A DNA stretch of 63,110 nt from CAZKUR01 sp964556005 (GCA_964556005.1 CAZKUR010000017.1:1-63110); one strand, 5' to 3'. Positions 1 through 8,742 are shown, counted from the stretch's first letter. The notes: generated by a model from the sequence alone, not told the origin. Made by a program: numbers and translations.

Positions 1-133
1 TATTTTATTAAGCAGCTAAGGCGTAATTATATTCGCCAGTTATTATTTTATTCCCGATTGTTTTTCGTGTACCCGGGGAACACGGTGCGCAGTTCTATGC
101 CTCTTTGGCCCCGTCGAAACCAAATTCACCCCC
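1..133 (-). ncRNA. ssrA: tmRNA, 5' part (3' part outside the window)
   Basis: Read on the minus strand, the segment opens with GGGGGTGAATTTGG followed by TTTCGACGGGG, the conserved 5' end of tmRNA. About 95 bases later comes an open frame ending GEYNYALAA and a TAA stop (positions 37 down to 8), which matches the usual proteolysis tag ending in ALAA. The bases just before the Gly codon (TAACT) resemble the conserved element that sets the resume codon. tmRNA with SmpB rescues stalled ribosomes and tags the unfinished protein. The tRNA-like 3' half and pseudoknots would lie left of base 1. TAAATTTT at about 138-145 (minus strand) could be a -7 box; no clear -33 element was seen. Confidence 0.9.
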
Positions 134-143
134 GGTAAAAATT

Positions 144-179
144 TACAATGAACAATGAATAATGAATAATTAACAATTT
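144..179. repeat. Short AT-rich iterated motif upstream of tmRNA
   Basis: The segment is built of imperfect copies of a 7-8 base unit (ACAATGA, ACAATGAAT, AATGAAT, AATTAACAAT) just upstream of the tmRNA 5' end. No coding capacity is visible. It may contain part of the tmRNA promoter or be a simple-sequence expansion. Confidence 0.4.
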
Positions 180-214
180 ATAATAAGAAAAAAACTACAA
201 ACTTCATTTAATCA

Positions 215-267
215 ATTAATCTGAAAAAAGTAATTCAGTCATGGTGCGACCGTGACTGCAGATTAAT
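215..267 (-). terminator. Nested inverted repeats, probable terminator
   Basis: An outer perfect 9-bp inverted repeat (215-223 with 259-267) encloses an inner 9-bp stem with a 3-base loop (237-245 with 249-257, one G-T pair). On the minus strand the inner hairpin is followed by GAATTAC and six T. It sits 25 bases past the stop of the cobalamin adenosyltransferase gene and before tmRNA, where a terminator would be expected. Confidence 0.5.
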
Positions 268-291
268 TTTGAAAATAAATATTTTTACCAC

Positions 292-840
292 TTACGGGAT
301 CCATTTTATATCCAGATTTCCCTCCTGCATATTTTCAAACCTTGCAAGTACAAAGAACAAATCCGAAAGTCTATTAAGAAAAATTAAAATATTTTCACCG
401 ATTTTTTCTTTTTTACTCAACGTAACCACTCTTCGTTCCGCGCGGCGTGTGATTGTTCTGCAAATGTGCAAAAATGCAGCGGATTTCGAGCCACCTGGCA
501 AAATAAAATGTTTTAATTCTTCCAATTGAGATTCAAAATTGTCGATACTTTTTTCAATTTCAAAAGAAAATTCAGGAGTTACTCTCGGGACATTCAATTT
601 TTTATTTGTATCAATTTCGGGAGTAGCTAGTTCAGAGCCTGTTATAAACAATTGATTTTGAATTTTCTCTAACAGGCTTTTTACCTCATTACTTTTTACT
701 TCGGTAATTGTCAACCCGATAAAAGAATTCAACTCATCTATTGTTCCGTATGCTTCTATCCTTTCAGAATTTTTCGATACCCTGCTGCCGGCAAAAAGCC
801 CGGTTTCTCCTTTATCGCCCGTCTTAGTATAAATTTTCAT
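292..840 (-). CDS. PduO-type cob(I)alamin adenosyltransferase
   Basis: The 182-residue protein belongs to the PduO/MMAB family, which transfers the adenosyl group of ATP to cob(I)alamin to make coenzyme B12 in the cytoplasm. The N-terminal TKTGDKGETG (residues 5-14) is the ATP-binding signature, and RRAERRVV (about 132-139) followed by NRLSDLFFVLAR is the conserved C-terminal helix pair. Length is normal for a single-domain enzyme. Its ATG overlaps the stop of the upstream YgfZ gene as ATGA, so the two are translationally coupled. No B12-dependent enzyme is visible in the window, so the function served by the cofactor is not shown here. Confidence 0.93.
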   Translation of the reverse strand: MKIYTKTGDKGETGLFAGSRVSKNSERIEAYGTIDELNSFIGLTITEVKSNEVKSLLEKIQNQLFITGSELATPEIDTNKKLNVPRVTPEFSFEIEKSIDNFESQLEELKHFILPGGSKSAAFLHICRTITRRAERRVVTLSKKEKIGENILIFLNRLSDLFFVLARFENMQEGNLDIKWIP

Positions 841-1937
841 TTTTTAAACGGTAAATTAACTACGGATGCATCAACTCTGTCACCGTTTTCATTTCGTACC
901 GTAAGCTTTTTTCCTTCTTCGCAATATGCTCTTCGCACATATGCTAAGCCGATTTGCTTTTTTAATTTAAGCGAGTACACTATCGAAGTGAGAACACCTG
1001 CATCGTTATTTTCAAAAAGTAAATCGACTGGTGTTCCTTGTGTTTCGGTATTTGAAAGGACTACACCAATTAAATACTTCTGTACTTTATCATAAGTATC
1101 GAGCCTTGAAATAGCTTCCTGACCAATATAGCAGCCTTTGTTAAAATCAATCAAATTGTTTATTCTTGCTTCAAGAGGATTGTACAAGTCGTTTAATTCA
1201 TTAGGAGCTACCGGTATTCCCTGTTCAATACGATACGAATTGTAAGCTTCTTCGCCTATAAGATTAAAATTAAATGGGCCTTTGATATCAACCAAATAAG
1301 TAATAATTTTTTTTGCATTTATTTGGTCGGCCAAAAGCCAGAATTGATTATTTCCATTTTTATCGATCATCTTTAAAAGGAAAAATATCATTCCTTCTGT
1401 GCTGTATATCTTAAAGCTGTTCGTCTCAATATTATTTACAGTGTTTCCGCATATTAAAGTAACGAAAGAATCTGCCTGTGGACCTAGTAATTCCAGCAGA
1501 GAATATTTTTCGTTTGCATCGGCAGGTTTTACATCATCGGAAATAATATATTTATTAAGCCAGCTAATAACTTTCATTTTTTGTGCACCACTTACAATCA
1601 GCAGTTGGTAATCTTCAAAATTGACCAAAATACCTTTATCGATAATCCTTCCCTTTTCATTAGTAAGGATAGTTTGCGTTATGTTTTCTTTAGGTAAATC
1701 TTTTACAGCATTGGTACCGATCCTATGAAGAAAATCAAGTGTATCTTTCCCTTTTAGCTCGATAATTCCGTAATGCGAGATATCTCTTAAACCGACGCCG
1801 TCATATAGCGAATTAATTTCACTTTCAAGTGTGTCGAAATTATTTATTACTTTTATCCCCTCAACTACACTTACATTACCGCCGAGAGATTCAAGATAAT
1901 CTACCAGGGGCGGCGTTTTAACATCAAAACTTTGCAT
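837..1937 (-). CDS. ygfZ: YgfZ/GcvT-type folate-binding protein
   Basis: This 366-residue protein has the GcvT-like fold and carries KGCYIGQEA at about 267-275, the YgfZ signature with its conserved cysteine. YgfZ proteins bind tetrahydrofolate and support assembly or repair of certain Fe-S enzymes such as MiaB. They are not themselves the aminomethyltransferase of the glycine cleavage system. The N-terminal part (GVGLRDISHYGIIELKG, from about 46) aligns with the GcvT family. It is the first gene of a two-gene unit with the adenosyltransferase. Confusion with GcvT is possible at domain level, but the KGCYxGQE motif favours YgfZ. Confidence 0.88.
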   Translation of the reverse strand: MQSFDVKTPPLVDYLESLGGNVSVVEGIKVINNFDTLESEINSLYDGVGLRDISHYGIIELKGKDTLDFLHRIGTNAVKDLPKENITQTILTNEKGRIIDKGILVNFEDYQLLIVSGAQKMKVISWLNKYIISDDVKPADANEKYSLLELLGPQADSFVTLICGNTVNNIETNSFKIYSTEGMIFFLLKMIDKNGNNQFWLLADQINAKKIITYLVDIKGPFNFNLIGEEAYNSYRIEQGIPVAPNELNDLYNPLEARINNLIDFNKGCYIGQEAISRLDTYDKVQKYLIGVVLSNTETQGTPVDLLFENNDAGVLTSIVYSLKLKKQIGLAYVRRAYCEEGKKLTVRNENGDRVDASVVNLPFKK

Positions 1938-1970
1938 ACAAACCCAAGTATTTATTTTATAAAACCAAAA

Positions 1971-2009
1971 TCCCTCTTTTATGCAGAATAATAAAACTTA
2001 TTAGAGGGA
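1971..2009 (-). terminator. Possible weak terminator
   Basis: TCCCTCT (1971-1977) pairs with AGAGGGA (2003-2009); the loop holds a second small stem (AATAA with TTATT). On the minus strand the stem is followed by only four T. It lies between the stop of the lipoprotein gene at 2056 and the ygfZ start. Confidence 0.35.
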
Positions 2010-2055
2010 AATTAATTAGAAAGCACTTAAAGATATGCAAAGATAAGGAAAAAAA

Positions 2056-2913
2056 TCAATAGGGGCGAGTTTGACGAAAATTTCTTGTGTTTACATAAAC
2101 ATTCTTTTTTGTGTTCCACACAAATGCTATAGAATCCCTGAGAGCAACTCTATTTCCGTTATCATAATATAAGTATTCGTAATAATCCGGAAACTTATCG
2201 TTGTTTACATTTGCAATAGTCCGCTGAAAATCGATGCCTTTATAAGTCATAAGAAGATGGGGTTTTTCTCTTATTCCGTCAATTAAAAAATAATTATAAT
2301 CGATGTGGCCTATGCCTCGCGCATAGTGAAAGTCAACTTTAATATAGGGAGTCCCGTTATAATTCCAGTGTTCCGCTGAAAATGTATTAAATCCTCCGTG
2401 AGATGGGATAGGAGTTTCCCAAACGACTGATAAATTATTGTCGCTGCATTCAAACAAAGTTAAATAGAAAAATGCGGTTCCGAGCTTAGTTGAATCGAGA
2501 TCGATAAAGCTTTGATCATATCCAACAATATTTTTAGGTTCTATTAACCGTTCGCCGGACTTTGATTTTGCAACTATAGCAAAGATGTAATGATGCGCCG
2601 ACCTGTAATACAGGACTGCAGGGCGGGGAACATTGTAAGTTAATGTTTGATCAAAATTTACAATGTAAGATCCTTCCGGGTAATTATCTAATACATATTT
2701 AAGAAGTTCAACAGTGTCGCAGGGTGTTCTATGGACGGTCTGCTCTTCTTTAATTTTAAGGTTGTACTCCCTTATCTCGTTATCTTTTTCAGCAGAATTA
2801 GATGTGCCATAATCGGTAATTTCTTTTGATGATTGATTTTTATTCCCCTGACCGCACGAGAATAACAAAGTCGAAAAAACAATTATAGTTAAGAAAGATA
2901 TTATTTTTTTCAT
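2056..2913 (-). CDS. Lipoprotein of unknown function
   Basis: I do not recognise the family. The chosen start at 2913 gives a typical lipoprotein signal peptide: MKK, a hydrophobic stretch, then LLFSC with the lipidated cysteine at residue 20. A longer frame with 15 more residues would hide the signal. The mature protein (about 265 residues) begins with a Ser/Asn/Lys/Glu-rich linker and then a globular part rich in aromatic residues and beta-prone segments. It ends with a stretch that looks like a repeat-protein strand (NNDKFPDYYEYLYYDNGN), which could be a calcium-binding or FG-GAP-like turn, though that is only an impression. It is probably anchored in the periplasm or outer membrane. No operon partner is evident. 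Confidence 0.75.
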   Translation of the reverse strand: MKKIISFLTIIVFSTLLFSCGQGNKNQSSKEITDYGTSNSAEKDNEIREYNLKIKEEQTVHRTPCDTVELLKYVLDNYPEGSYIVNFDQTLTYNVPRPAVLYYRSAHHYIFAIVAKSKSGERLIEPKNIVGYDQSFIDLDSTKLGTAFFYLTLFECSDNNLSVVWETPIPSHGGFNTFSAEHWNYNGTPYIKVDFHYARGIGHIDYNYFLIDGIREKPHLLMTYKGIDFQRTIANVNNDKFPDYYEYLYYDNGNRVALRDSIAFVWNTKKNVYVNTRNFRQTRPY

Positions 2914-3011
2914 AATTCTATGCCGATAATCCCGGATTTTAGAATAACATGATTCCAAGTATTATGCCGTAGAATTTTTAACGAGTGATTTTTAAAAAAA
3001 TTTGAATTTTC

Positions 3012-3078
3012 AAAAAAAAACAGTTTAAATTTAAATGAGAATGCATAAATCAAATTTAAATTTGATATGCATTCTCAT
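3012..3078 (-). terminator. Long palindromic terminator
   Basis: A 12-bp perfect stem (3035-3046 with 3067-3078) encloses an 18-base perfect palindrome (3049-3066), giving an almost fully paired hairpin of about 44 bases. On the minus strand it is followed by a short AT spacer and nine consecutive T (3020 down to 3012). It lies 13 bases past the dipeptidase stop codon. Confidence 0.8.
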
Positions 3079-3091
3079 AATAAAACAATCA

Positions 3092-4456
3092 TTAAAGCGA
3101 GTAATTATTTAAAAAATATGCCGAACTTAACATACCGAGCTTAAAATGGTTCAAATCAAAATGCTCATTGGGAGAATGTAAGTTCTCCGAATTCAAGCCT
3201 ATTCCCATTAATACGCACGGAGCTTTTAATTTTTTTGAAAATGTAGTAACAATAGGGATCGAACCTCCTTCTCTCATAAAAATAGTTTTTTTACCGAAAG
3301 CTTTTTGCATGGCAGCAGCTGCCGACAAAGTAGCAGGGTTATCCTGAGGAAATAAAACAGGGTATGCACCATGAATTGCTTTTATCTTAAGTTTCACTGA
3401 AGCGGGAGCTAAACTTTTAACATATTTCTCGAATTGTTTTGTAATCTTTTGGGGATCCTGGTTAGGAACCAGCCTCATGCTGATTTTAGCAGTTGCTTTG
3501 GAGGGAATGACTGTCTTTGCGCCTTCTCCCGTAAATCCGCCGATAATTCCGTTGCAGTCTAAAGTTGGGCGTACCCAGATTCTTTCCAAAGTTGTGTAAC
3601 CTTTTTCTCCCTGCAGTTCGGCAACACCCAATTCTTTTGCAAAACCTCTTTCTGAAAATTTCAGAGCTTTGAAATCTTCTTTTTCTTTTTTAGTCAGCTT
3701 AACAACGTCTTCATAAAAATGAGGTATAGTAATTTTATTATTCTTGTCCTGCAGCTTTGAAATAATTTTTGCCAAAACATTTGCCGGGTTTGCAACCGCA
3801 CCACCGAAACTCCCGGAGTGCAGATCTCTTTTCGGACCTGTCACTTCAATTTCCATATAGCATAACCCGCGCAGCCCATATGTAAGAGTCGGTATTCCTT
3901 TATCGTAAAGTGCGGTATCGGATATTAATACGGCGTCACATTTTAACATACTTTGATTTTGGCTTATAAACTTTTCAAGACTCTCGCTGCCTATTTCTTC
4001 TTCACCTTCGATTATGAATTTGACATTCACCGGCAAACTGCCCATTATCTTAAAAAATGCTTCAACGCTTTTAATATGAACAAACATTTGTCCTTTATCA
4101 TCGGTGGCTCCTCTTGCCCAAATTTTTCCGTTTTTAACAACGGGTTCAAATGGCGGATTGCTCCAGAGATTTATTGGATCAACAGGCTGAACGTCGTAAT
4201 GCCCGTAAATTAGAACGGTTGGTTTTCCCGGTGCACCGAGCCATTCGCCATAAACAAGCGGATGTCCTTCGGTTTGAATTATTTCCACCCTGTTCATCCC
4301 GGCTTCTTTTAATTTTCTCTCAACAAAAGAAGCGGCATTATTAATATCGTTTTTATTTTCTTTTGATGTGCTGATGCTTGGAATACTTAGAAATTCTTTA
4401 AGCTCTTCAACATATTTCTCCTGGTTGTTCTGCAGATATCCAATTACTTCTTCCAA
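3092..4456 (-). CDS. M20 family dipeptidase
   Basis: The product (454 residues) is an M20/M25/M40 zinc metallopeptidase of the dipeptidase type, probably cytoplasmic since no signal peptide is present. Visible motifs are GHYDVQPVDP (about 85-94, first zinc His and catalytic Asp), WARGATDDKGQ (bridging Asp), EGEEEIGSE (catalytic Glu and zinc Glu) and LHSGSFGG of the lid region. No ATG exists near the 5' end. I place the start at the TTG at 4456, because AGGAG lies 8 bases upstream and overlaps the stop of the preceding lipoprotein gene. A second TTG at 4474 would add six residues but has no such site. Coupling to the upstream lipoprotein gene is likely. Confidence 0.9.
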   Translation of the reverse strand: MEEVIGYLQNNQEKYVEELKEFLSIPSISTSKENKNDINNAASFVERKLKEAGMNRVEIIQTEGHPLVYGEWLGAPGKPTVLIYGHYDVQPVDPINLWSNPPFEPVVKNGKIWARGATDDKGQMFVHIKSVEAFFKIMGSLPVNVKFIIEGEEEIGSESLEKFISQNQSMLKCDAVLISDTALYDKGIPTLTYGLRGLCYMEIEVTGPKRDLHSGSFGGAVANPANVLAKIISKLQDKNNKITIPHFYEDVVKLTKKEKEDFKALKFSERGFAKELGVAELQGEKGYTTLERIWVRPTLDCNGIIGGFTGEGAKTVIPSKATAKISMRLVPNQDPQKITKQFEKYVKSLAPASVKLKIKAIHGAYPVLFPQDNPATLSAAAAMQKAFGKKTIFMREGGSIPIVTTFSKKLKAPCVLMGIGLNSENLHSPNEHFDLNHFKLGMLSSAYFLNNYSL

Positions 4457-4470
4457 AATGTTTTCTCCTT

Positions 4471-5487
4471 TCAATATTTGAGCTTGTATTTATAAATTAC
4501 CGGTATAAAATTATTAAAATTATTTTGCGTTTCCGCATCTAATTGGTCATAGACTTGTTTCGGTGGGACGAAAAAAGTTTTCCAGGGATCGTCTACCAAA
4601 TAAACATTGTTATTATCATCAACGGTTATACCTTCAAGCGATGCTACATATACAAATTTATGGTATTCTGGTATAGGCGATTCCAATTGAAAAGTTGAAC
4701 TGTCGACAACATTATAATTTTTATCGAACTTTATGTAGAATATTTTTTTATCGTTTCTATCAATACCAATTAATTCTCTTTCACCTAAGGAATAAAGCCC
4801 GCAAACGGTAGCAAGTCCGAGATTTTTTGTGCCGACTTTTTTAATAATTTTGAGATTTTTTTTATTAACTATATAGATGTAAGTGCTGTCGGCAAATAAA
4901 TTATTTCTTTCAAATCCTTCCAACCCAAGATATAAATTATTTTTATCATTAGTCAAACCTTCATAGCCAATATTTGGAGCGGTATATTCTAAAAATTCTT
5001 TTTGCGGTGTGATATTGAGCCTGCTTATTGAAACAATTGAATCGGCAAACGGGTTGTTGCCGGGAAATCCGATTTTATAAATGCCGACAAACTTTTTAAA
5101 GTGTACTCCATTTCCTTCTATCGAAAGATAGCTCGATTTTGTAAATTTATCATATACAATTTCCTCAAAATCCCATTTGGGAAAAGTATCGAGGTATGCC
5201 TTAACTTCGCTCGATAAATATACGGGAGAGAAGCTGAAAATAGTATCGCTTTTTATCTTTAAATGATGAATTTTCCCAATATCATCGGCAAGTAAAAATA
5301 TCTTTTCATTGTTTTTATTAGTTCCTATAAACGTAATCCCAGATGTTTGATCAGTATGATATTTAGTGTTTTTTAGCCACCTTGGATAACTATTATCCGG
5401 TACAACTGCTGTTATGCGGTCTCCTGTTTTATAAGTGCAGCCCAATAAAAAGCAAAAAAATATTACAATAGAATAAAATTTGTACAT
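4471..5487 (-). CDS. Lipoprotein, probable beta-propeller (SdiA-regulated/phytase-like)
   Basis: The N-terminus is a lipoprotein signal with LLGC and the lipid cysteine at residue 17. The remaining 320 residues show recurring short strands with the cadence of a beta-propeller, for example TSGITFIGTNKNNEKIF, YEGLTNDKNNLYLGLEG and LEGITVDDNNNVYLVDDPW. This pattern resembles the SdiA-regulated and phytase-esterase-like families, but assignment to one of them is inference. It is the first gene of a unit with the M20 peptidase and may handle the same extracytoplasmic peptides or phosphate compounds. No classical ribosome-binding site precedes the ATG. Confidence 0.7.
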   Translation of the reverse strand: MYKFYSIVIFFCFLLGCTYKTGDRITAVVPDNSYPRWLKNTKYHTDQTSGITFIGTNKNNEKIFLLADDIGKIHHLKIKSDTIFSFSPVYLSSEVKAYLDTFPKWDFEEIVYDKFTKSSYLSIEGNGVHFKKFVGIYKIGFPGNNPFADSIVSISRLNITPQKEFLEYTAPNIGYEGLTNDKNNLYLGLEGFERNNLFADSTYIYIVNKKNLKIIKKVGTKNLGLATVCGLYSLGERELIGIDRNDKKIFYIKFDKNYNVVDSSTFQLESPIPEYHKFVYVASLEGITVDDNNNVYLVDDPWKTFFVPPKQVYDQLDAETQNNFNNFIPVIYKYKLKY

Positions 5488-5536
5488 GCGAATTTATTCG
5501 ATTAAAAAATATTTGTTCGAAATATAACAAAATATT

Positions 5537-5552
5537 GAATGAATAATCATTC
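5537..5552. promoter_or_regulatory. Inverted repeat between divergent genes
   Basis: GAATGA, a 4-base spacer, then TCATTC form a 6-bp inverted repeat in the 113-base region between the divergent lipoprotein (start 5487) and lptF (start 5601). Its position suits an operator acting on either gene. No strong promoter consensus was seen around it. Confidence 0.25.
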
Positions 5553-5600
5553 CTGCCGGTATTCCTTGTTATACTTTTCCCGCTTAATTATATTGCCCAC

Positions 5601-6992
5601 ATGATTTTACATAAATATATTTTAAGAAATCATCTTGCCCCGTTCCTGTATTCTTCGATAACTTTAATGGGAATTTTTCTGCTCCAGTTTTTGATGAAAT
5701 TCGCAGACCGTTTGGTCGGAAAAGGTTTGGGCATCTGGGTAATTATAAAATTGATCGTTTTTAATTTGTCATGGATGGTAGTTCTTGTAATTCCAATGGC
5801 AACGTTAGTTGCTACGTTGATGGCATACGGAAACATGTCCCAAAACAATGAAATCACTATTATAAAGAATTCAGGTACGAGTTTATATAAAATGATTGCT
5901 GCACCTTTATTGGCAAGCGTTGTGCTGGCCTACCTTCTTTATCTATTTAATAATGATGTTCTACCGGATGCCAATCATCAAGCAAAAGTTTTAATGGAAG
6001 ATATTTCGAGGCAAAAGCCGACTCTTTCGCTCGAACCGGGAATTTTTTCTGAGGAAATTCCAAACTATGCAATCTTAGTTCGAGCAATTAATCCAAAGAC
6101 AAATAAATTAACGGATGTTATTATTTATGATTATTCCGATCCTACAAAAGTCGATGTAGTAACGGCAAAAACCGGGGTGCTGTATTTTTCCAAGGATCAA
6201 GCTAAACTTATAATGGACCTGAAATACGGCGAAATTCATGAATCGGATATTCGAAAGCCTAATTTATATAGAAAATTAATTTTTGAAAAACACCGGATAA
6301 CCATGCCTGCCGAACAATTTACATTTCAGCAGTCAGCTCCCGGAAGCAGCTCAAGAGGCGAGAGAGAATTAAGTGTTCAAGCGATGAATGCGATAATCGA
6401 CAGCCTATCGGTGCTTAAAAGCAGAAGTGATAAAACTTTTGCCTCACAGGTAGATAGCCAGATGTTCCTGGATTCGGTTTATCACAGCAATGCAACGCCC
6501 GCTATAAGAAAAGTAGATCAAAAAGAAAAAAACTTAGTGTATGCCAGGGCATTGGATAAAATCCGGACTTCAAAAAATATTATCGATGCGAACTACAACA
6601 CGGTTGAATATTTAAGAAGAGAGATTGAAAAATATTCGGTGGAAGTATACAAAAAATATTCTATCCCGGCTGCATGTATAATTTTTATTTTGATTGGTGC
6701 GCCTCTCGGCGTTATGGTAAGGAAAGGCGGTTTCGGCATTGCGGCAAGCATCAGTTTGTTTTTCTTCACGCTTTACTGGGCATTTTTAATCGGTGGTGAA
6801 AAATTAGCTGAACGTGATTTCTTTGCTCCCTTCTGGGGAATGTGGTCGGCAAACATTTTACTTGGTGTTGCCGGAATAATTCTTATGATTAAAACAAACC
6901 TGGAAACCGTTGTAATTCGTTTTTCATTTTTAACAAAACTATTTCCAAAACAAATGCAAAATACGCATGAGACTGAAACCGAAATTAATTGA
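5601..6992 (+). CDS. lptF: LPS export permease, LptF-like
   Basis: The 463-residue protein is a YjgP/YjgQ family permease, one of two half-permeases that with the LptB ATPase extract lipopolysaccharide from the inner membrane and pass it to LptC/LptA. Three N-terminal membrane spans (about 15-35, 55-80, 98-118) are followed by a periplasmic beta-jellyroll region (about 130-330) and three C-terminal spans, as in the family. NSGTSLYKM after span two matches the conserved cytoplasmic loop. It is longer than E. coli LptF (366), because of a roughly 80-residue polar insert at 245-335 just before the C-terminal spans. The next gene overlaps it by 26 bases, and the pair forms an operon. Confidence 0.9.
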   Translation: MILHKYILRNHLAPFLYSSITLMGIFLLQFLMKFADRLVGKGLGIWVIIKLIVFNLSWMVVLVIPMATLVATLMAYGNMSQNNEITIIKNSGTSLYKMIAAPLLASVVLAYLLYLFNNDVLPDANHQAKVLMEDISRQKPTLSLEPGIFSEEIPNYAILVRAINPKTNKLTDVIIYDYSDPTKVDVVTAKTGVLYFSKDQAKLIMDLKYGEIHESDIRKPNLYRKLIFEKHRITMPAEQFTFQQSAPGSSSRGERELSVQAMNAIIDSLSVLKSRSDKTFASQVDSQMFLDSVYHSNATPAIRKVDQKEKNLVYARALDKIRTSKNIIDANYNTVEYLRREIEKYSVEVYKKYSIPAACIIFILIGAPLGVMVRKGGFGIAASISLFFFTLYWAFLIGGEKLAERDFFAPFWGMWSANILLGVAGIILMIKTNLETVVIRFSFLTKLFPKQMQNTHETETEIN

Positions 6993-8061
6993 CCGGTATT
7001 TTATAAAGCAATTTGTACAAACAATTTTTTTCGGGTTAATTGCCTTTACTCTGATTTTCGTCGTAATCGATATGATGGAAAACCTCGATGATTTCATCGA
7101 TCAACATGTACCTTTCCAGATTGTGATGCATTATTATTTAGTGTTTTCACCAGATATTATTAAATTGATGACACCTGTTGCAGTTTTGTTCTCTGCATTA
7201 TTCATCGCGGGAAAAGCTGCTAACCTTAGCGAACTTACTGCATTCAAAGCCGGGGGTGTTAGCATGTACAGGTTCATGGCGCCTTTCCTTGTTGTATCCT
7301 TCTTAATAAGTTTATTCTCAATTTATTTTGCGGGATATGTCGTTCCTATGGCGAATAAGACAAAGGTAAATATCGAAATGAAATATTTGAAAAGAGGTTA
7401 TAATTATTCCGGCAGCAATATTTTTTTCCAGGATTCAAAAAATAAAATTGTAAGCATTGCATATTTCGATTACACAAATGACCAGGCTAACCGTGTAAGC
7501 ATTGAAGGCTTCGATAAAAATGATCCGACACATATGATTTCAAGAATCGATGCAATCAGCATGTTATATGATTCCACAGACAATATATGGATTGCGAAGC
7601 ACGGTATAAAAAGAACTTTTTATTACGACAGCCAGGTCGCTACACCTTTCTCGGAATTGAAACTAAACAATTTAAATTTTAAACCTGCCGAACTGATCAT
7701 TAAACAGCAAAAGCCGGAGGAAATGAGTCTTACCGAATTGGATCATTTTATCGACATGCAGAAAAGGGCGGGCAACGATACAACTTCTCTTTCTATTGAA
7801 TTTGATTCAAGATTTGCGTTTCCCATGGCAAGCTTAATAGTTGTATTATTAGGTCTCCCAATTTCCGCTTCAAGGAGGCGGAGTGGTGTTGCGGTGAGCG
7901 TTGGCTTAAATATTTTGCTGACTTTTATTTACCTGGTTTTTATGAAAGTAAGTCAAGCTTTCGGTAAAAATGGGGCATTAAATCCATTACTAACTGCATG
8001 GGTTGCCAATTTAATCTTTTTAGCTGCTGCATTAATAAATTTACCAAGGGTAAAGCAGTAA
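6967..8061 (+). CDS. lptG: LPS export permease, LptG-like
   Basis: This 364-residue protein is the second YjgP/YjgQ permease. It has the family layout of three N-terminal spans, a periplasmic domain and three C-terminal spans. KLIDRYFIKQFVQT at the start and AFKAGGVSMYRF in the cytoplasmic loop are typical. Which of the pair is LptF and which LptG is judged by order and by the N-terminal sequence only. It starts inside the 3' end of the preceding gene, so translation is coupled. No LptB, LptC or LptA gene is in the window. Confidence 0.88.
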   Translation: MRLKPKLIDRYFIKQFVQTIFFGLIAFTLIFVVIDMMENLDDFIDQHVPFQIVMHYYLVFSPDIIKLMTPVAVLFSALFIAGKAANLSELTAFKAGGVSMYRFMAPFLVVSFLISLFSIYFAGYVVPMANKTKVNIEMKYLKRGYNYSGSNIFFQDSKNKIVSIAYFDYTNDQANRVSIEGFDKNDPTHMISRIDAISMLYDSTDNIWIAKHGIKRTFYYDSQVATPFSELKLNNLNFKPAELIIKQQKPEEMSLTELDHFIDMQKRAGNDTTSLSIEFDSRFAFPMASLIVVLLGLPISASRRRSGVAVSVGLNILLTFIYLVFMKVSQAFGKNGALNPLLTAWVANLIFLAAALINLPRVKQ

Positions 8062-8318
8062 GTTCCCAACAAAATAAAATTAAGTATATGGCGATTGTGT
8101 GATAACAAAGCTGAAATTTATTTCATAGATAATTAATGCTGGATACACGATTCTTGTCCAAGATTTAACAGAAAATATTTCACAAATTTCAGGTTATCAA
8201 ATATGTTTTAGGGGATTTGCGGTTTCTACCAAATAAATTGAAATTTATCCGCAAGTAAGAGGAAATATCTATATCATAATTTAGTTTTATCTCCTTTTAA
8301 ATATTTGCAATATATTAG

Positions 8319-8675
8319 TTACATATACTTAAAAATATTTATAAACATTACTTTACTTTCGATACTGGTGCACAAAATTCATCGTTGTCATCAAAATATT
8401 TTGATTATTTAAAAACTGTGGGGAATGTTGAATATACTGTCGATTCTTCTCATATCGGTGGCTCGGGAAGCGAAGCAAATGTCCCAACCATCAAATTGAA
8501 AAATACTACAATCGGTATTGGCGGAAAAGAAACTGTTGTTGATAATCTTGAAGTTTTTACTATTCCTTTAAGAGAAGAAGATAAATATTTTTATGGAAAT
8601 TTAGGCCAGGATGTTATAAGCAGATTCGACACTCTAATTATTAATTTTAGCAAGATGTATCTTAAGTTCGAGTAA
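8319..8675 (+). pseudogene. Remnant of a retropepsin-like aspartic protease
   Basis: After an in-frame TAG (8316-8318) the frame reads HYFTFDTGAQNSSLSS, containing the catalytic D-T-G-A of retropepsin-like proteases at 8361-8372. It then runs through a beta-rich domain ending YGNLGQDVISRFDTLIINF, the usual C-terminus of the bacterial aspartyl-protease family. No ATG or GTG lies before the active site; the only canonical start is a TTG at 8385, which would exclude the catalytic Asp. The N-terminal half and any signal peptide are missing, and I find no trace of them in the 257 bases upstream. It is therefore best read as a decayed, 5'-truncated gene. A non-canonical start at an AT-rich codon cannot be excluded. 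Confidence 0.7.
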
Positions 8676-8714
8676 CCAACCTTGATTCATAAATCTTGAG
8701 ACAAGTTACTCGAA
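8667..8714. terminator. Long-range inverted repeat across the protease remnant stop
   Basis: TTCGAGTAAC (8667-8676) and GTTACTCGAA (8705-8714) are perfect 10-bp inverted copies flanking a 28-base loop. The left arm includes the stop codon of the protease remnant. It sits between convergent genes and may serve as a terminator or processing hairpin. Confidence 0.45.
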
Positions 8715-8742
8715 ATTAAATTTCAAGAATCATGTTTTCTTG

